In this document: positions 34,338-43,245 of the stretch, in pieces
How the letters are laid out: every line of letters starts with the position of its first letter
How positions within the stretch are numbered: the first letter of the stretch is position 1
Origin: Rhizobium sp. ZPR4
GTDB taxonomy: Bacteria > Pseudomonadota > Alphaproteobacteria > Rhizobiales > Rhizobiaceae
Assembly (NCBI RefSeq): GCF_040215725.1
Contig: NZ_CP157968.1
Coordinates: 1,488,001 to 1,552,000 of the forward strand
Direction: 5' to 3'
Length of the DNA stretch: 64,000 nucleotides
Notes under the pieces: generated by a model
Databases searched by the model: none
Told to the model about the DNA's origin: nothing
What the model saw: the letters and a program-made list of their open reading frames with translations, nothing else
Program-made: the position numbers and the translations under genes

Positions 34338-35528
34338 ATGGCTTTGATTGGCATCAACCTAGTCAATAACGGCACGACTACGATCGATAGCAGCAATGCT
34401 GGGACATCAGGAGATACGATCCAGCTCAATCTGGTTTCCAACGGCACCGTCATCGTCGATGGCGTGGACGTCAATATCAGCAATCTCGCCGGCACCGGTG
34501 CGATATCGAGCACGACGATCGACGCGATCAACGGGGCAAACGTAACGATCAATGCCACCCTCGCGAATATCGCAGCCGGCTCGACCTATACCTACGGAAT
34601 TGGCGCGGGGTCCAGCATCACCGTCGATGCCGGCCTACTCAACGTCGGTTTGCTGAACGGCGTCACGGTGGACTTCGCCAATGCGAATGGCAGCGGCCTG
34701 TTCGCGTATAATCCCGGTGGCATCAATCTCAACCTGTCGACGCCGCCGAACGTCATCAACGTTCAGTCGGGAGACAAGATCGAGGTTGTCGGCTCGAACG
34801 TCGTACAACAGTCCGGCAACACGGTCACCTTCTATGGCGGCCTGCTGAATGCCGTAGCGCTCGGCTCCTATACGATACCGGCGGGTGTCACCTATACTTA
34901 TGATGCGAACACTGACACGCTGACCTTCACGAGCTGCTTCCTTCGGGGCACGCTGATCCGGACACCGGAAGGCGATATTCCAGTCGAGGATTTTCGCGTC
35001 GGCGATCTCGTCGTCACCCACAAGGGCGTTGCGGAAATCAAATGGGTTGGTCGCCGCCGGATCGATCCGAAGGCGATCGACAAGCCGCGCGACACGTTGC
35101 CGATCCGCATACAGGCGGGCGCCTTTGCGGCAAACGTCCCGGCTCGCGATCTATACGTTTCTCCCGATCATTGCATGTTCTTCGGAGAATCGCTGATTCC
35201 GGCCAAATTCCTTGTCAATGGCACGACGATCACCCAAGAGGCGACGTTGGTCCCGTTCGAATACTTCCATATCGAGCTGGAGCAACATTCCATCATCCTT
35301 GCCGAGGGCGCGCAGACGGAGACCTATCTTGATCTTGGTGGGCGCCTGTCCTTCCTAGAGCCGGGTGTCCTGCGGTTCGGTTCGTTCGGAAACGGGGCGA
35401 CCCGCACCTGGAACGATTGGTGCTATCCGCCGGTCTATGCGGGCAAGGTGCTCGAACAAGTCCGCGCATCGCTCGAAAAGCGTGCGGAGGAAATGGGCTA
35501 TCTCGTCCGAGAAGCTGAGGCATCCTGA
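34338..35528 (+). CDS. Hint-domain (Hedgehog/intein-type) surface or secreted protein
   Basis: A 396-residue protein with two parts. Residues 1-199 are Asn/Thr/Gly/Ser-rich and almost free of charged residues (LVNNGTTTIDSSNAGTSGDT), like secreted beta-structured proteins, but there is no classical signal peptide. Residues 200-396 are a Hint_2-type domain: Cys200 opens CFLRGTLIRTPEGDIPVEDF, and ARDLYVSPDHCMFF carries His278, where the block with conserved His normally assists the N-S acyl shift. Such domains can cut themselves off at the Cys. AGGAT lies upstream of the ATG. It sits between an outer-membrane protein and glycosyltransferases, so an extracellular or surface role is likely; secretion route and substrate are unknown. 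Confidence 0.82.
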   Translation: MALIGINLVNNGTTTIDSSNAGTSGDTIQLNLVSNGTVIVDGVDVNISNLAGTGAISSTTIDAINGANVTINATLANIAAGSTYTYGIGAGSSITVDAGLLNVGLLNGVTVDFANANGSGLFAYNPGGINLNLSTPPNVINVQSGDKIEVVGSNVVQQSGNTVTFYGGLLNAVALGSYTIPAGVTYTYDANTDTLTFTSCFLRGTLIRTPEGDIPVEDFRVGDLVVTHKGVAEIKWVGRRRIDPKAIDKPRDTLPIRIQAGAFAANVPARDLYVSPDHCMFFGESLIPAKFLVNGTTITQEATLVPFEYFHIELEQHSIILAEGAQTETYLDLGGRLSFLEPGVLRFGSFGNGATRTWNDWCYPPVYAGKVLEQVRASLEKRAEEMGYLVREAEAS

Positions 35529-35547
35529 CATACATGCCGAGCATCGG

Positions 35548-35575
35548 GCTCCGGGCGGCGGCCGCCGCCCGGAGC
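35548..35575 (+). repeat. 28-bp perfect palindrome after the Hint gene
   Basis: GCTCCGGGCGGCGG is followed directly by its reverse complement, CCGCCGCCCGGAGC, giving a 14-bp stem with almost no loop in RNA. It begins 20 bases after the stop codon. There is no T tract, so it may protect the mRNA 3' end or cause pausing rather than act as a standard terminator. Confidence 0.6.
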
Positions 35576-35690
35576 TGAAGCCGGGCATAGGTGAGAGACA
35601 GCGTTTTCGTCATCCGTTTACTTGTACGTCTGCGAATTTGCGCGCTTCGCTATCGCCCATCCGTCTGTTTCTGGTGCCTGGGAGCCATGA

Positions 35691-38009
35691 ATGCGCCATG
35701 ACGATGCTGCTTCGCCTTATCCGCTCGATGCAGGTCGCATCGACGAGCGAGCCTTGATCGAAAAGTTCGCCGGCAAGACAGTCTTCTTCGACGGTGTATT
35801 CAAAGGCGATTACAGCCTGGCGATCGTCAACCGCCACCTTGCACAAGCGCTCATAGATCTGGGCATCAATCTCATCTGCCACACGGCCGAGGACGACTGG
35901 CAGAGCGACCCAAACCTCTCGGCTGCCACGGATATCATGCGCCGAATGCGCGATGACTATCCATTCAAAGAGACATTCGACATCCACCTGCGGAACACCT
36001 GGCCGCCAGCGACCCACGATATGGTCGGCCAGCAGAATGCCTATGTGGCATTTGCCTGGGAGGAGCTCGAATTTCCGCAATATCTGGTGGACCGATTCAA
36101 TCGCGATCTCGACCTCGTGACAGTGATTTCGAATTTCGTCCGGGACAGTTTCGAGCGTTCCGGGATTACAATACCGGTGGAAGTCACCGGAAATGGCTGT
36201 GACCATCTCTCCGCTGTCGCCGACGATGTGCCGTGCCCGCTGCCCGAAAGTGGACGCCGACGCATCCTGCATGTGTCTTCCTGCTTCCCGCGCAAGGGTG
36301 TCGACGTTCTGATCGATGCGTTCCTGCGCAGCTTCCGCGCGGATGATCCGGTCGAATTGATAGTCAAGACGTTTCCGAATCCGAACAACATCTCGGCCTC
36401 CGTCCTGGCTGACAGACGGGGCAGGCTCGCCGATGCGGCGCCCATTACCATCATCGATCAGCACTATGACCCAGGCCAGCTGCGCGCGCTCTATCGTTCG
36501 GCAGCAATGCTGGTGGCGCCAAGCAGAGGTGAAGGTTTCGGCCTGCCTTTGGCGGAGGCCATGCTGCTCGACGTTCCGGTGGTGACCACGAACTATAGCG
36601 GCCAGCTCGATTTCTGCCGCCCCGGCACGGCCTGGCTGGTCGATTGCCACATGTCGGCGTCGCAAGCCCATGTCGCGGGGTCCCATAGTCTTTGGGCGGA
36701 GCCATCCGTCGAGCATCTGGGGATGCAGATGCGCGCTGTGCTCGATCGACCGGATGAGGCCCGCAGCCGGACGGAAAGAGCCAAATCGTTGCTGAAAGCG
36801 CATTTCAGCTGGAGGTCTGTCGCCATCCGCACGCTGGCCGCCCTTGCCAAATCCGCTCCATCAACTACCGAAACGCGGCGGGATTGGACGATCGATCTCA
36901 TTTCCTCCTGGCAGCAGCAATGCGGCATCGCCACTTATTCGCAGCATCTCTATGGCACGCCCGCATTCGAAGGCAGGATTGATCATGTCTTCGCGCGGCG
37001 GATCATGGACGACGCGCTGCCGGAAGCCTCCTACGATGCCATCGATGCCGTACCGCGCAGCATGTCGCGGCTGTGGGGCTATGATCTTGCTTCGCTCAAA
37101 CGTCTGGCGGGGCGTTTGGAGCAGGGGCGAGGCGACATCCTTTGGATGCAGCATCATCCAGGGCATTTTTCAACGCCGGATATGGAGCTCTTGATCCAGC
37201 AGATAGCGGCGACGGGTCACCGACTGCGCGTACTGACCATGCACAGCGTGAAAGAGGCGTTACGCGGCGGGACACTGGATTGGACGCGCGCCTTCGACAT
37301 GGTCTTCGTGCATTCCGCGGAGGATGCGGCAGCGCTTTCGGCTGCCGGCCATCCGAACCCGATCGTCATGCCTCATGGCGTTCTCCTCGTGCCGGAAGAC
37401 GCCCCGGTACCCGACCCCGCACACTTTACCATCGGCTCCTTCGGGTTCTTGATGCCCCACAAGAATATCGATCGTCTCGTATTGGCCTTTGCGGAGGCAT
37501 TGAACTACGAGCCGAGATTGCGTCTCAAGCTGTTCAACTGCGTCGTTCCAAACGACGAATCGCGCGCGACACGTGCCACAATCGAAAATCTGATCGCCTA
37601 TCTCGGATTATCCGACAAAGTCACGGCGCGTTTCGATTTCATTCCTGAAGGAGAGCTGCGTCGCGAACTGATGACCTGCAATGTGCTCTCATTCCTCTAT
37701 GGCCATTCCACCGAAACGGCGACCGGCGCGGCGCGCATTGCGATGAGTGTCGATCGCCCGCTGCTTTGCTCCCGCTCGCCGGTCCTGCGTGATTTGTGGC
37801 TGTTCAGCCATGTCGTCAAAAGTACCGAGATAGAGTGCATTGCGGAGGCACTCCTCAGTCTTGCTCAAAATCCGTCGCTGCTGTCGATGCTGGATCGAGA
37901 CCGCAGCCAGGCAGCCCATTGGTATTCTTATCCGCGCACCGCCGCGCGGCATGTCACAGCCATCGAAAAGATGTTGGGGGGCAATATTGACCATCGCCGA
38001 GTTGCATAG
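35691..38009 (+). CDS. Double-domain glycosyltransferase (two GT-B, family 4-like modules fused)
   Basis: A 772-residue cytoplasmic protein with two GT-B modules. Residues about 20-390 form a complete GT4-type module: ILHVSSCFPRKGVDVLIDAF, then the nucleotide-sugar EX7E-like motif EGFGLPLAEAMLLDVPVV starting at Glu281. Residues about 395-770 form a second module: QQCGIATYSQHL, IGSFGFLMPHKNIDRLVLAF and SFLYGHSTETATGAARIAMSVDRPLL, where the usual E-G-F-G is replaced by HSTETA, so acceptor or donor use may differ. The start ATG at 35691 has GGGAG upstream. Likely role: extending a repeat unit of the surface polysaccharide. Downstream genes overlap it. Confidence 0.86.
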   Translation: MRHDDAASPYPLDAGRIDERALIEKFAGKTVFFDGVFKGDYSLAIVNRHLAQALIDLGINLICHTAEDDWQSDPNLSAATDIMRRMRDDYPFKETFDIHLRNTWPPATHDMVGQQNAYVAFAWEELEFPQYLVDRFNRDLDLVTVISNFVRDSFERSGITIPVEVTGNGCDHLSAVADDVPCPLPESGRRRILHVSSCFPRKGVDVLIDAFLRSFRADDPVELIVKTFPNPNNISASVLADRRGRLADAAPITIIDQHYDPGQLRALYRSAAMLVAPSRGEGFGLPLAEAMLLDVPVVTTNYSGQLDFCRPGTAWLVDCHMSASQAHVAGSHSLWAEPSVEHLGMQMRAVLDRPDEARSRTERAKSLLKAHFSWRSVAIRTLAALAKSAPSTTETRRDWTIDLISSWQQQCGIATYSQHLYGTPAFEGRIDHVFARRIMDDALPEASYDAIDAVPRSMSRLWGYDLASLKRLAGRLEQGRGDILWMQHHPGHFSTPDMELLIQQIAATGHRLRVLTMHSVKEALRGGTLDWTRAFDMVFVHSAEDAAALSAAGHPNPIVMPHGVLLVPEDAPVPDPAHFTIGSFGFLMPHKNIDRLVLAFAEALNYEPRLRLKLFNCVVPNDESRATRATIENLIAYLGLSDKVTARFDFIPEGELRRELMTCNVLSFLYGHSTETATGAARIAMSVDRPLLCSRSPVLRDLWLFSHVVKSTEIECIAEALLSLAQNPSLLSMLDRDRSQAAHWYSYPRTAARHVTAIEKMLGGNIDHRRVA

Positions 38010-38964
38010 GCAGCCCTTGAGCGCGCCGCCGAAAGACGTGTTCTCCCTGCCTGCGGAATCCTTCGTCGATGCCTGGGCAAGGGCGTTGGATTTGACAGAG
38101 ATCGATCTGACTGCGGATGATCGTCTCTCGCTTGCGAATGCCATTCGCGGCGGCACCAACCGACTGCGCGTCGTTGATGCGCTGAAGGCTCGTCGTCCCG
38201 TTCCGTCGTCGCTGAGCGGCCTTTCCGAGATTCAGGCGCTGCGTCGGGAGCCGGACCAATTCGCCATGGTAGAGAATTTCGTTCGCTTTGCGATAGAAGA
38301 TGATGCGGCTTTCCTGCGCTATGCTTTCGCGCGGATCTGCGGACGCGATCCGACATCGGCCGAGCGATTGGGGCTGGAATTCGATCTCAGGCGTGGCATC
38401 CTCACGCGAACCGCTGTCGTGAAACGGATCGTCGCCATCGCACGCCGGGATGGACAGACGGCCTATTGGGATACACTGCTACCAGAAGACGATGGTAGCG
38501 CACGGGACGTTGCGGATTCGTCCAGCGCAAGTGTCACGCCATCCGGATTGCTGGTTAATCCGGATGGACAGGCGATGCTCGTTTTCGTGCGCGAGGTCGA
38601 GAACATCGGTTGGATGATCGCCCCCGATCTCCTGTGCCAGCCGCTGCAGCTTCACGACGGCAACTGGAGTGTGCATTCGGGCTGGCTGCTCACAGGTCCC
38701 AAGCGCAGCTTCGCGGAAGGCGACTGGCTGCTGGATCTCGATCTCATTCAGCCACAAACGGCCAAGCTCGATATCGAGATCGTCGCCAATTCCGGCCTCG
38801 ATTTTCTGCAGACCATGACCCTGGTCGGTTCGTTCTCGGGAACCGTATGCGTGACCGTCAAGCGGGAGCATCGTTTCGTCGAATTGCGCGTTCGCATTCA
38901 TGAGCGCGCGCCGGAGGATCGCTGGCTGCGTCCCCGAAACATTTCGATGCGGCACGCATCATGA
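37987..38964 (+). CDS. Polysaccharide-cluster protein with a DUF4214-like module, function unknown
   Basis: A 325-residue protein. The start chosen is the TTG at 37987 (MTIAELHRQPLSAPP), because GGGGGG lies five bases upstream and the frame overlaps the glycosyltransferase end by 23 bases; the frame stays open further upstream but that part is a shadow. Residues about 90-150, ENFVRFAIEDDAAFLRYAFARICGRDPTSAERLGLEFDLRRG, resemble the DUF4214 module (xLGRxPxxxE) seen in surface and polysaccharide proteins, and also occurring in two other genes here. The C-terminus is beta-rich. No enzymatic motif is evident. Confidence 0.65.
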   Translation: MTIAELHRQPLSAPPKDVFSLPAESFVDAWARALDLTEIDLTADDRLSLANAIRGGTNRLRVVDALKARRPVPSSLSGLSEIQALRREPDQFAMVENFVRFAIEDDAAFLRYAFARICGRDPTSAERLGLEFDLRRGILTRTAVVKRIVAIARRDGQTAYWDTLLPEDDGSARDVADSSSASVTPSGLLVNPDGQAMLVFVREVENIGWMIAPDLLCQPLQLHDGNWSVHSGWLLTGPKRSFAEGDWLLDLDLIQPQTAKLDIEIVANSGLDFLQTMTLVGSFSGTVCVTVKREHRFVELRVRIHERAPEDRWLRPRNISMRHAS

Positions 38965-39806
38965 GGCGGGAGCTGAGATTCGCATCAACGCTTCTGCGCG
39001 TCGGCCAAGCGGGAAGCGGGGCAGCTGAGGCCCACATGCCAGTCAACGTTCTGGCCGAGGCGGATGCCGCACGCGATCGGCGCGATTGGGCGACGGCTGC
39101 CTTCTATTATCAGCAGGCACTGGAGCAATATCCCGCGCGAGTATCGCTGTTCGTACAGCTTGGCCATGCTTGCAAGGAGAATGGTGATTTCGAAGCGGCA
39201 CTGGAGGCTTATCGACACTTTCTTGAGGAGGAGCCCGATGATGTCGATATTCATCTGCAGCTTGGCCACCTCTACAATCGGATGAATGAACCGGAGATCG
39301 CGCTTCAATGGTACGAACGCGCCCACGCGCTTGCACCAGACGATACCGACATAGCCGGCCATCTGGAGTCGGCACGCCTTCGATTTTCGCGCGTCGATAT
39401 AGAACGCAAGCGGCAGAGCGCTATGGAATTGGTGCATTCGCGGCGCTGGCTTCAGGCACGGGCACAACTGCGCGATCTGGTGGATACGGATGGCGAGATC
39501 GATCTGATTGCGGTCTATGCGAATGTGACAAAAGAAGCCGGCGATTTCGACGAGGCGCTGCGGCTCTATGATGTCTATCGCGAATATGCACAAAATCTCG
39601 ATGCGGCATCAGTGATTGATGTCGAAATTCAGACGGCGCATCTCTACAAGGCGATGCGGGATATCGAAGCGGCTCTGCGATATTACATTCGTGCGCGCGA
39701 TGCGGAGTTCAGCCTCTATGGCCATGTCACTCCGGATTCGATTGCCAGCCGTGAGATCCGTGCCTGCATGGCGGAAATCTATACCTGCTTCTGGCATCCC
39801 GACTGA
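38961..39806 (+). CDS. TPR repeat protein
   Basis: A 281-residue protein overlapping its upstream neighbour by four bases. It holds several tetratricopeptide-type repeats: DWATAAFYYQQALEQYP, DFEAALEAYRHFLEEEP, EPEIALQWYERAHALAP and, further on, DFDEALRLYDVYREY. A short N-terminal segment has no clear signal peptide. TPR proteins in polysaccharide loci often scaffold assembly or export complexes. It is the last gene of the plus-strand block and is convergent with the kpsE-like gene. Confidence 0.82.
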   Translation: MRRELRFASTLLRVGQAGSGAAEAHMPVNVLAEADAARDRRDWATAAFYYQQALEQYPARVSLFVQLGHACKENGDFEAALEAYRHFLEEEPDDVDIHLQLGHLYNRMNEPEIALQWYERAHALAPDDTDIAGHLESARLRFSRVDIERKRQSAMELVHSRRWLQARAQLRDLVDTDGEIDLIAVYANVTKEAGDFDEALRLYDVYREYAQNLDAASVIDVEIQTAHLYKAMRDIEAALRYYIRARDAEFSLYGHVTPDSIASREIRACMAEIYTCFWHPD

Positions 39807-39849
39807 CTGCCGCACCAACAACTTGGCCTCGGCGGTTGCCGCAGCGAGA

Positions 39850-41061
39850 TCAACCGCTTTCATGATCCTTGATGGCGGTGAGCATGAGCCAGCCGAGGAG
39901 GTAGGCAAGGCTCAAGGACAGGAAGACGATCACAATGTTCTTGAGCGCATAAGGCATTTCTGCTTCATCCGGCATCTGCGGCGGAACGACCACCTCGAGA
40001 TAGAGTTGCTGGCGGCGGGCATCGGCTCTTGCGGCTTCGAGCGCGTCGAGGGCGGCAACGAGCGCCTTGTTGGCAAACTCCCGCATCAGGACGAGACTTT
40101 CATAATCCGCGATCCTCGGCGCGACGGATTTGTCCGATCCGACCATCTTGGTCCGTTCATTTTCGATCTGCTGCTCCAGCGCCGCGATCTGACTCGTCAG
40201 AAAGGGAATGGAATTGCTATCAGGCGCGGTCTTGCGCGTTTCTGCAAGGCGCGCGCGCGTGCTCGCTAGCTCGGCGGTCAGATTGCTGATGAGATCGATC
40301 ATCGACATGGAGCTGGCATTCGGATCAATCATCAGCTCCTTGTTTCTGAAGTCCGTTATGTTTCGTTGCGCATCTATGACCCGCTGCTGCGCTTCCTGGA
40401 CCTCATTATCGGCGAAGCGAACTGCATCCCCGCGTGCGCGGTTGTTCAGGCGCTCGAGCAGATCGCCGCCAAGTGCCAGCAGCGTGGTATTCAGATCGGC
40501 GGCATCCTGCGCGTGAAAGGCGGTCGTGCGCAATACGGTGATGCCGGTCGTGTCGTTGTGAATGACCGAGACGCGATCGGAATAGTAATTGTAGAGTTCC
40601 TCTTCGCTGTTGTTTTCCCAGAGCCGCGGAAAGCGCGTCAGCCAATCCGCCTGCGGACTGCCGAAGATGGCGCGTACAGGGAGCTTGGTGGCGAGTTCCT
40701 TCAATGCCTGGCGGGAGCGGATATATTCCTGCACGGAAAACGTATCGTCCTGCGATCGGGTTATTCCGCTGTTCTGCAACAGCGAACCGAAGACGTTGGA
40801 CGACGGTGGAGCGGCCATGCGGACGACGAAGGATGCTTCCGACACATAGATCGGGGCAGCGACGAAGGCGTAATAGGCGCTGACGACAAGGGTCGGGACA
40901 ATGACGGCCAAACCAAAAACGCCCAATCGCTTCGGACGCCTGCGGCGCTTGCCGGCCTTCGCAGGCTTGGCGATCGATCGCGCAATCCTCTGGCGGAAAG
41001 GCTGTCGTCCATGATCCGCATCGGCCGTCTTGCCTTGGGTCTCGGAGTCTATCAGAGCCAT
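39850..41061 (-). CDS. kpsE: KpsE-type capsule polysaccharide export inner-membrane protein, copy 1
   Basis: A 403-residue inner-membrane co-polymerase/periplasmic adaptor (PCP-3/KpsE class). The start is the ATG at 41061 (MALIDSETQG) with AGGAGAGG upstream. An N-terminal membrane segment (LGVFGLAVIVPTLVVSAYYAFVAA) is followed by the Wzz-like motif APIYVSEASFVVR, a long coiled-coil (ADNEVQEAQQRVIDAQRNITDF through ALEQQIENERTKM) and a C-terminal membrane segment (NIVIVFLSLSLAYLLGWLML). It is divergent from kpsM, with 164 bases between. A paralogue lies at 48490-49695. Confidence 0.9.
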   Translation of the reverse strand: MALIDSETQGKTADADHGRQPFRQRIARSIAKPAKAGKRRRRPKRLGVFGLAVIVPTLVVSAYYAFVAAPIYVSEASFVVRMAAPPSSNVFGSLLQNSGITRSQDDTFSVQEYIRSRQALKELATKLPVRAIFGSPQADWLTRFPRLWENNSEEELYNYYSDRVSVIHNDTTGITVLRTTAFHAQDAADLNTTLLALGGDLLERLNNRARGDAVRFADNEVQEAQQRVIDAQRNITDFRNKELMIDPNASSMSMIDLISNLTAELASTRARLAETRKTAPDSNSIPFLTSQIAALEQQIENERTKMVGSDKSVAPRIADYESLVLMREFANKALVAALDALEAARADARRQQLYLEVVVPPQMPDEAEMPYALKNIVIVFLSLSLAYLLGWLMLTAIKDHESG

Positions 41062-41225
41062 GACTGCGCCTCTCCTGATGAATGTCGGCCATTGCAGATC
41101 GATGTCGCCGTGCCGTGGGCGGTAATTGTCCAAGCCCGACGCAATGAAAATTGAGCGCGAAGCCTTCGCCGGTATCGTTGCACCATCGTCCGACGCAGGT
41201 GGGACGATGAACAGGAGGCTTCCGC

Positions 41226-42035
41226 ATGCAAGACGTATCGATGAATTCCCGCGGTCGTTCGCAATTCACAACCGGACTGAAGATCCAGGGACGTGTTCTC
41301 GGCGCGCTGATCATGCGCGAAATGCTCATCCGCTACGGACGCGAAAATATCGGCTTTCTCTGGCTTGCACTTGAGCCGATGATCCTGACGACGGGCGTCA
41401 TGATCATGTGGACCCTGCTTCATCACGAGGCCCACGGACTGACGGTCGCAGCCTTCGTTCTGAGTGGCTACATGCCGCTGACGCTCTGGCGCCACATAAG
41501 CGGTCATGCCGTCTCTTGCCTGCGCCAGAACTTGCCTTTGATGTATCATCGTCAGATCCGCCTCGCAGACGCACTGATAGCCCGCGCACTTCTGGAGATT
41601 GCCGGCACGACTGCGGCCCTTATCGTGGTCTACACAGTTGCGCGTCTGGCCGGCATCATACCGCCCTACCAGGATCTCGGCCTGCTTTTGACCGGGTGGC
41701 TTTTCATGGCCTGGTTCTCCTTCGCAGTCGGGCTTATCTTTGCAGCGGGGTCGGAGCGGTTCGAGTTCATCGAGAAGTTCATTCCGCCGTTCCAATATCT
41801 GACGCTGCCGATCTGCGGCATGTTCTTCATGGTGGCCTGGCTGCCGAGCGGCCCGCAGAAACTGGCGCTCTACGTTCCCACCGTCCATTGCTTCGAGCTT
41901 TTCCGCGCCGGCGTTTTCGGTGACACGGTGCAGACCTTCTACGACGTCGGCTATCTTTTGAAATGCTGCCTGTTCACCACCGCCGCCGGCCTCTTTCTCG
42001 TCAACATGGCGCGCAACCACATCAAGTTCGAATGA
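41226..42035 (+). CDS. kpsM: Capsule polysaccharide ABC transporter permease
   Basis: A 269-residue ABC-2 type permease. The start at 41226 has CAGGAGG upstream. The N-terminus has the family's amphipathic ALIMREMLIRYGRENIGFLWLALEPM, followed by about six membrane segments and FEFIEKFIPPFQYLTLPICGMFF with LYVPTVHCFELFR near the end. It pairs with the KpsT ATPase at 49692, some 7.6 kb away, to move the lipid-linked polymer across the inner membrane. Confidence 0.92.
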   Translation: MQDVSMNSRGRSQFTTGLKIQGRVLGALIMREMLIRYGRENIGFLWLALEPMILTTGVMIMWTLLHHEAHGLTVAAFVLSGYMPLTLWRHISGHAVSCLRQNLPLMYHRQIRLADALIARALLEIAGTTAALIVVYTVARLAGIIPPYQDLGLLLTGWLFMAWFSFAVGLIFAAGSERFEFIEKFIPPFQYLTLPICGMFFMVAWLPSGPQKLALYVPTVHCFELFRAGVFGDTVQTFYDVGYLLKCCLFTTAAGLFLVNMARNHIKFE

Positions 42036-42063
42036 TACGACGATCGTCCGGCTCCCCACCACG

Positions 42064-43182
42064 CTACTGCTGCTTGGCATAGTGAGGCACCTGGCTCTGG
42101 AATTCGAAGGAACGCAGCAGCGTTTCACGCAGCTCGCCGCGGTTGTGCAGCGCATAGTGATTGAGAAAGGTTTCCGCGGATTCCGGCTCGCGCCCCAGAA
42201 TCCAACGGAAAGCGGCAACGACGTCGTGGGAATCGATTGGATCGCCGAAATGACTGTGAGCGGGACTGCTGATTTTTGCGAAAAGATAGGGTAGCGCCCC
42301 ATGCAGAATGTCGAGGCTGAACCGGTGAAGGTTTGGGTTCGACAACGCGGTCCTGGTGAAGGCATCCATAAGGCCGGAATAATTGGTGAGGATCGAGACC
42401 AGGTCGTTGGAGCGCGGCAAGCCTTCAAAACCGCCATCCGCATGGAAGCGCCCCGCCATCTCTTTCCAGACTTCGCCAGAATAATGCATCGGTGCAGGCC
42501 CATAGAGGGCGGTGTCGTCGGAATAGAGATCGATGGGCGGGGTCAGCACTCGACTGTTTTCGATATGCTCCAGGCAGAAGTCGACGAGCATCCGCGACAT
42601 CGGATAGCGCATCTGCCAGCGGCAGAAATCGATCATGTAGGTATTGCTGTCGATGAGCGTACCGCGATAATCGGCGGTGGGCGGAACGTCGAGCAGTATC
42701 AGTCCTGTATCGGGAAGTTCTCTGTTCACGAAATCGCAAAATGCCTGCATTGCCTCGATCACGTACGTCCAGAATTCGCGGCAGCCGAAGGGGATGATCT
42801 TGAAGATGCCGAAAGCTTCCCGCTGCAAATCCGGTCCCGCCTCCAGTAGCTCGTAGGGCACTGTCAGCAAGGTATTCCTGTAGCGCATGAGCGAGGCGCG
42901 TGTGATGCGGCTGAAATCGACAACAAGCGTTTTCGGGGCGGCCTGCTTCAGCCGCTCACGGAAGCCCTTGCGCGCTTCGAAATGCAGCTTTTTCTTGATG
43001 GGCTCCGGCCATGCCTCGATCGCCTTGAGGCTTGCTTTCCGCTCGTCCATGAAACTGGCGACGTTGATGCCGTAGCAGAAGAACGAGATTCTGCTATCCG
43101 GAAAGGCGTAACGAACGAACTCCTCGCTCGGGCACGAGCCGTAGTAGGCGACCTCAGCTATGTCATCGATCCGTTTGCTCAA
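42064..43182 (-). CDS. DUF6270-like protein with C-terminal DUF4214-like module
   Basis: A 372-residue protein. The N-terminus VAYYGSCPSEEFVRYAF has the GSC start motif of DUF6270-like proteins of polysaccharide loci, and the fold may be SGNH-hydrolase-like; PPTADYRGTLIDSNTYMIDF fits such a fold. The last 60 residues, DVVAAFRWILGREPESAETFLNHYALHNRGELRETLLRSFEFQSQVP, are a DUF4214-like module. It ends convergent to kpsM with a 28-base gap and is the last gene of the kpsC-led minus-strand operon. Transfer of an acyl or phosphate group is possible but unproven. Confidence 0.66.
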   Translation of the reverse strand: MSKRIDDIAEVAYYGSCPSEEFVRYAFPDSRISFFCYGINVASFMDERKASLKAIEAWPEPIKKKLHFEARKGFRERLKQAAPKTLVVDFSRITRASLMRYRNTLLTVPYELLEAGPDLQREAFGIFKIIPFGCREFWTYVIEAMQAFCDFVNRELPDTGLILLDVPPTADYRGTLIDSNTYMIDFCRWQMRYPMSRMLVDFCLEHIENSRVLTPPIDLYSDDTALYGPAPMHYSGEVWKEMAGRFHADGGFEGLPRSNDLVSILTNYSGLMDAFTRTALSNPNLHRFSLDILHGALPYLFAKISSPAHSHFGDPIDSHDVVAAFRWILGREPESAETFLNHYALHNRGELRETLLRSFEFQSQVPHYAKQQ

Positions 43183-43245
43183 TCATGTCTCCGTATAAGA
43201 TGCCGGCATCTCGCACCGGAGCCGCACAGTCGGGCACTGATGGGG

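Noticed and set aside
41052..42503. A 483-codon minus-strand frame opposite kpsM
   Set aside because: kpsM has ribosome site, EXR-type motifs and membrane segments; the minus frame is Cys/His/Arg-rich without a domain and runs into the DUF6270-like gene in another frame.
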